Shown: in pieces, positions 59,301-64,000 of the stretch
Layout of the letters: the number at the start of each line of letters is the position of its first letter
Numbering within the stretch: the first letter of the stretch is position 1
Source of the DNA: Phlegmacium glaucopus
Taxonomy: Eukaryota; Basidiomycota; Agaricomycetes; Agaricales; Cortinariaceae
Direction: 5' to 3'
Assembly (NCBI GenBank): GCA_015039465.1
Contig: MU130696.1
Span: 186,001-250,000, forward strand
DNA: 64,000 bases
Position numbers and translations under genes: made by a program
Notes under the pieces: generated by a model
The model's input: the letters and a program-made list of their open reading frames with translations, nothing else
Told to the model about the DNA's origin: nothing
Database searches by the model: none

Positions 59301-62300
59301 CTATGTCCGAATGCTCAAATCGCCAGCCCTGTATAATGTTGGAGCCGACTATCAAGTGGACGACGATGGCTTGATCCAAAAACGAGCCGACATCATCCAC
59401 TCGGCAGCCGTTCTTTTGGAGAAATGCCAGCTAGTCAAGTATGAGCGGTCGACAGGACGTTTCACGAGCACGGACCTGGGCCGGATTGCATCGTACTACT
59501 ACGTTACGTACAATTCGATGATGGTCTATAACCAACATTTGAGGCCTACGATGACGACCCTGGAGCTTTTCAGGGTGTTCGCGCTTTCGAACGAATTCAA
59601 ACTATTACCTGTATGATTTGATTGTTTATTCGAATTCTTTATTCTGATCCTCTCTTTTTGGTTTTAGGTTCGTCAAGAGGCATGTGCATAATCAAGAACT
59701 CAAGCGTTGCAAACTAAATGACCTTGGAATTTTAGGAAAAGCTCGAGTTAGCTAAACTTTTGGAACGCGTGCCGATACCGGTTAAAGAGAGCGTCGAAGA
59801 GCCAGCCGCGAAGATAAACGTTCTCCTGCAGGCCTATATCTCGCAGCTTAAACTTGATGGTATGTAACAAAGCATTTTATATATCTTATTATCTCATTCT
59901 GGTGCATAGGTTTCGTTCTCGTCGCAGACATGGTCTTCGTGCAACAATCTGCTGGACGGTATGCTGCTTCCCCATGACTTTGTGTTCTTAGCTCACTTAG
60001 TCGTTTAGAATCTTACGTGCTATGTTCGAGATTTGCTTGAAGCGAGGATGGGCCGTTCCGGCCAAAGCAGCTCTAAACCTATGCAAGATGGTCGAGAAAA
60101 GAATGTTCGTCCTTTTCGCCCCTCGTCACTTGGACATTGCGTATTTACATCCACCCGTTTATAGGTGGGCTTCGATGACGCCTTTGCGGCAATTCAAGGG
60201 TGTACCCGCCGAGGTAATTCGCAAAGCGGAAGGGAAGCAATTCGTGAGTGACGGTCTTGTATCATGAAGTTGATGTTGCTGACTTCAACAGCCCTGGTAC
60301 CGTTACTTCGACCTAGTAGGGTTTTTTCAGTTGTTTTTGCTTTACTTGCTAATACACTTTCCAGACACCTCCAGAAATTGGAGAACTTATTGGCATTCCC
60401 AACGCTGGAAGACTAGTACATCGTCTAGTACACAGCTTCCCGAAACTCCAGTACGTTTTTCCATCCAGAGTATCTAGTCTATTTCGTTTATCTGGCTTGT
60501 CAGGTTGCAAGCTCAGGTCCAACCAATTACTCGATCCCTCCTTCGTATCGACCTCTCCATCGTCCCCGATTTTCGCTGGGATGAGAAAGTCCATGGCACG
60601 GCTGAAACATTTTTAGTAGTTGTTGAGGATGTCGATGGAGAGGTCATCCTCTTTAATGACAGCTTTGTGCTTCGTCAGCGGTACGCTGAGGAAGAACACA
60701 ACGTCACTCTCACAGTGCCGATATTTGAGCCTGTGCCACCCAATTACTATATTTCGGTCATCTCTGATCGATGGTTGCATGCAGAGACCCGTCTTCCGAT
60801 CTCATTCAAGCATCTAATCCTGCCCAAAAAGTTTCCAAAACCCACTCCTCTCCTCGACTTGCAGGCCCTACCGTTGTCAGCTTTGCACAACAAAGAGTTC
60901 GAAGCACTTTATGCCAACACAATTCAGACATTCAACAAAATCCAAACACAGGTTTTCCAAGCTCTGTACACCTCGGACGAAAACATTTTCATCGGTGCTC
61001 CAACAGGTAGTGGGAAGACAATTTGCGCGGAATTCGCTCTATTGCGGCTGTGGAGTAAACCAGAGCAACTGCGAGCTGTGTGCATCGAGCCCTACCAAGA
61101 AATGGTTGATTTGCGTGTCAAGGAGTGGACGTCGAAATTTGAAAAACTTCAAGGAGGGAAGGAAATCGTTAGCCTTACGGGTGAGACCAGTGCCGATTTA
61201 CGATTGCTTGAGAAAGGCGACGTAATTATTTGTACACCGGCTCAAGTATGTCTCAATATCTGCCCATGACATTGATTATTAACTACTGTATTTTGTGTTT
61301 TAGTGGGATGTGGTTTCGAGACGATGGCGCCAACGCAAGAATGTGCAGAACCTTGGGCTACTTATTGCCGACGAAGTTCAAATGGTCGGAGGTGAGGTGG
61401 GGCCAACGTATGAAGTGGTAATTTCGCGGACTCGATACGTTGAGCGACAGACGGGAAACAAAACGCGCATCGTGGCTTGCGGTGTGTCTCTAGCTAACGC
61501 TGAGGATCTTGGAAAGTGGATGGGTGCCTCTGAACATACAATTTTCAACTTTGCACCCAGGTAAGTTAAATCTAAGTCTCACACGGAAATTCGCTCAATT
61601 TTATCCCTAGTGCTCGTCCTCTGGACATGGCAATTCACATCCAATCATTTACCATCCCACATTTCCCATCCTTGATGATTGCCATGTCAAAACCTGCCTA
61701 TCTAGCTATCAGGGAACATTCTCCAACAAAACCCGTCATCATCTTCGTGTCTTCAAGGAGACAGTGTCGCTTGACTGTGGACGATTTTTTGACTCATTGC
61801 TCGGCCGACGACAAGCCGGATTTATTCCTCAACATTGAATTAGCTGAACTCCAACCCCACCTGGATCACATCAACGACAAGGGTCTCGTGGAGACGTTGA
61901 AGCATGGAATAGGTTACTATCACGAAGCACTTGACAAACAGGACAAGCGAATCGTACAGCGCCTCTTTGAATCGGGGGCCATTCAGGTATTAGTTGCTTC
62001 CAAGGTATGATTCTATTTATCTTCAATCTAGAGTCCAGCTTACCCTGATCTTTGTAGGATACTGCATGGAGTCTTCCCGTGTCCAGTCACATGGTTATCA
62101 TCATGGGCGTTCAGTTCTATGAGGGCAAAGAACACCGATACATCGACTACCCGGTCATGGATGTCCTTCAAATGATGGGGCGTGCTTGCCGACCACTGGA
62201 AGACGAGAGCAGTCGATGTGTTCTTATGTGCCAACAGACGCGAAAAGACTTCTACAAGAAATTCCTATCGGAGGGACTTCCGATTGAGTCCCATCTGCCG

Positions 62301-63829
62301 ACCCATCTACTACACGATTATTTCCTTGCTGAGATCGCCGTAAAAACCATTGAGAACAAACAAGATGCTATGGTAAACGTTCTGCTGTCTCATTTGAATC
62401 TTTGAACTGATTTATACCCTTCTCTAGGATGTTCTCACTTGGACCTATTTCTACAAGCGGATGTTAGAAAACCCAAATTATTACAACCTTCATAACACTA
62501 GTCACCAGCATGTTTCGGACCATCTCTCGGAGCTCGTCGAGAATACCTTAAGTGATCTGGTTAACTCGAAGTGTATTGCTATCGGTATGACATTGGTTTA
62601 TTGGCGACGTTTATAAACATACTGATTTCATGGATTAGAGGACGAAATGGATGTATCAGCTTTGAATTTGGGCATGATTGCTGCTTATTACAATATTTCT
62701 TGTTTGTTTCTTTTATATTTCTGGACCTTTTTTTTGCAATTTTGACTTCTGAGCCTAGATGTAACTGTTGAGGTGTACACCTTATCCTTGAAAGAGCGAA
62801 CAAAACTCAAGGGGCTACTCGAAGTTGTTTCTTCCTCTGCAGAGTTTGAAACCATTCCTATCCGCCGCCACGAGGACACGCTACTTCGTCGTATCTATGA
62901 TCGTGTCCCCGTCAAACTAGATCGTGCCGACTTCGAAACTCCTCATTTCAAGACGTTCCTGCTGCTCCAGGCCCATTTCTCTCGTCTTCAACTTCCACCT
63001 GATCTCGCAGCAGATCAGATTCTTGTTCTCGAGAAAGTATTGAACCTACTGTCTGCTTGTGTTGATGTCATGTCTTCAAATGCATGGTTGAACGCCCTCG
63101 GTGCGATGGACCTTTCGCAAATGTGCGTGCAGGGAATGTGGGAAACGGATTCGCCGTTAAAGCAGATCCCTCATTTCGAACCTGATGTACGTATATATAC
63201 TATTTTCTTAACCGATGCTGATAGTATCTTCCATATACCATACAGGTTATCAAAAGATGTAAAGATGCGAACATCGAATCTGTGTACGATGTCATGGAGA
63301 TGGAGGATGACCAGCGGAATCAATTATTGCAGATGACACCGGCCCAGATGTAAGTTGGCTCGTTGCCTACCCTGTTTTCAGTCTCCCTGATGATGCCTTC
63401 AGGCGTGATGTTGCCACCTTCGTCAATTCTTACCCTACTCTTGATGTATCCCACGAACTCGTCAAAGGAGAGTACACCGCTGGCTCTCCCATCATTCTCA
63501 AAGTGACACTAGCACGCGATGTGGACGACGACGGCGATCAAACGGTTGTTGCACCTTTTTATCCTCACAAAAAATTGGCCAATTGGTGGCTCGTAGTGGG
63601 TGATCCCACAAGTCGACAGCTACTCGTCATCAAACGTGTCACCGTCACCAAAAGTCTTGGGGTCAAATTGGAGTTTACCCTTCCCAAAGGCACACATTCG
63701 CTCAAGCTTTACGTTATTTGCGATTCGTATGTCGGGGCTGACCATGATATCGGTCTTGATACGATAGAGGTTGCGGAAGGGGATGATAGTGATAGTGACG
63801 AAGACATGGACAGTGATGAAGACGAGTAG
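56382..63829 (+). CDS. BRR2: U5 snRNP helicase BRR2 (SNRNP200)
   Basis: Ski2-like RNA helicase that unwinds U4/U6 during spliceosome activation. Nineteen exons by my reading, including a 12-nt exon (59668-59679) and a 24-nt exon (60292-60315). ATG at 56382 ([20 protein letters not shown]). An acidic N-terminal extension with a plug-like region leads to cassette 1: [110 protein letters not shown], then winged helix and Sec63. Cassette 2: [19 protein letters not shown], the degenerate [47 protein letters not shown], and a second Sec63 ending in acidic [17 protein letters not shown]. Two cassettes with a degenerate second ATPase are diagnostic of BRR2. Intron 59680-59735 appears to be GC-AG. Confidence 0.95.
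59680..59735 (+). other. GC-AG intron in BRR2
   Basis: The 56-nt intron starts GCATGT and ends TTTTAG. No GT donor nearby keeps the frame; splicing GAG to GAA gives [19 protein letters not shown], the conserved BRR2 sequence. Confidence 0.8.
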
Positions 63830-64000
63830 TAATAGTATGATATCTGATGCTCGCACCTTTGTACTTTTTTAATTATGAATTTAATACTTCAGCGAGAGCC
63901 TAGCCGGAACTCGGCAACCACCGGCTATAACCTCTAGCCCATGTCGCGGTTGCTTCGCGACTCTGGCGTCATGGCCCAATGTCTCTGGAGTCGTCCTTCG
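63830..64000. other. BRR2 3' flank
   Basis: 171 bp to the window edge, with a probable polyadenylation region (ttaattatgaatttaatac) and then GC-rich sequence; no start of another gene seen. Confidence 0.4.

Overview
The window reads as genomic DNA of a filamentous basidiomycete, most likely an Agaricomycete. Genes are split by many 45-65 nt GT-AG introns, the housekeeping proteins are fungal (BRR2, PRP2, MON1, DUG2), and the retroelement families look like those common in mushroom-forming fungi. Identifications rest on reading motifs and on recollection of protein families; no database was searched.

Left half (1 to about 32,500) is a nest of transposable elements with no intact host gene. 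In order: the 3' part of a Ty3/gypsy element with an antisense zinc-cluster ORF and its 3' LTR (1-3480), inserted into a second gypsy element (3481-8630) that itself carries a TIR element (4526-5660) and ends in a zinc-knuckle ORF and a BTB-like ORF; remnants of a minus-strand Cys-rich gene with 19-20 bp minisatellites (8624-10165); a three-level nest (hAT-like element 10178-12642 > repeat X 10510-12582 > foldback MITE 11558-12139); a second copy of the TIR element (12790-13359); a solo LTR (14508-14861); a LINE (15162-20715) broken by three insertions; a minus-strand Ty1/copia element (20716-28799) broken by repeat X and a solo LTR; a third repeat X copy; a probable Plavaka-like transposase relic with a solo LTR; and two hAT-like MITEs. 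Most insertions can be defined to the base because they carry target-site duplications and because excising them restores an open reading frame.

Right half (32,983-63,829) is compact, ordinary gene space with no recognisable transposon: a zinc alcohol dehydrogenase (+), MON1 (+), an HNH-like protein (-), a P450 relic (+), a tRNA threonylcarbamoyladenosine dehydratase (-), a DUF4743/Nudix relic (+), DUG2 (-), a Ser-rich nuclear-looking protein (+), a mitochondrial CitE/CLYBL-like lyase (+), PRP2/DHX16 (+), a short-chain dehydrogenase (-) and BRR2 (+). The genes are not a pathway cluster; PRP2 and BRR2 both act in the spliceosome, and DUG2 in glutathione breakdown.

The most informative signals are: (i) fourteen disrupting stops in three retroelements, all TGA where Arg CGA is expected, plus CpG-type mismatches in target-site duplications, which point to CpG deamination as the silencing footprint; (ii) the antisense coiled-coil/zinc-cluster ORF in the gypsy element; (iii) repeat X, an unclassified element in three copies with a conserved 145-aa ORF; (iv) a non-autonomous TIR family with an internal TTAAGGTTTTG minisatellite.
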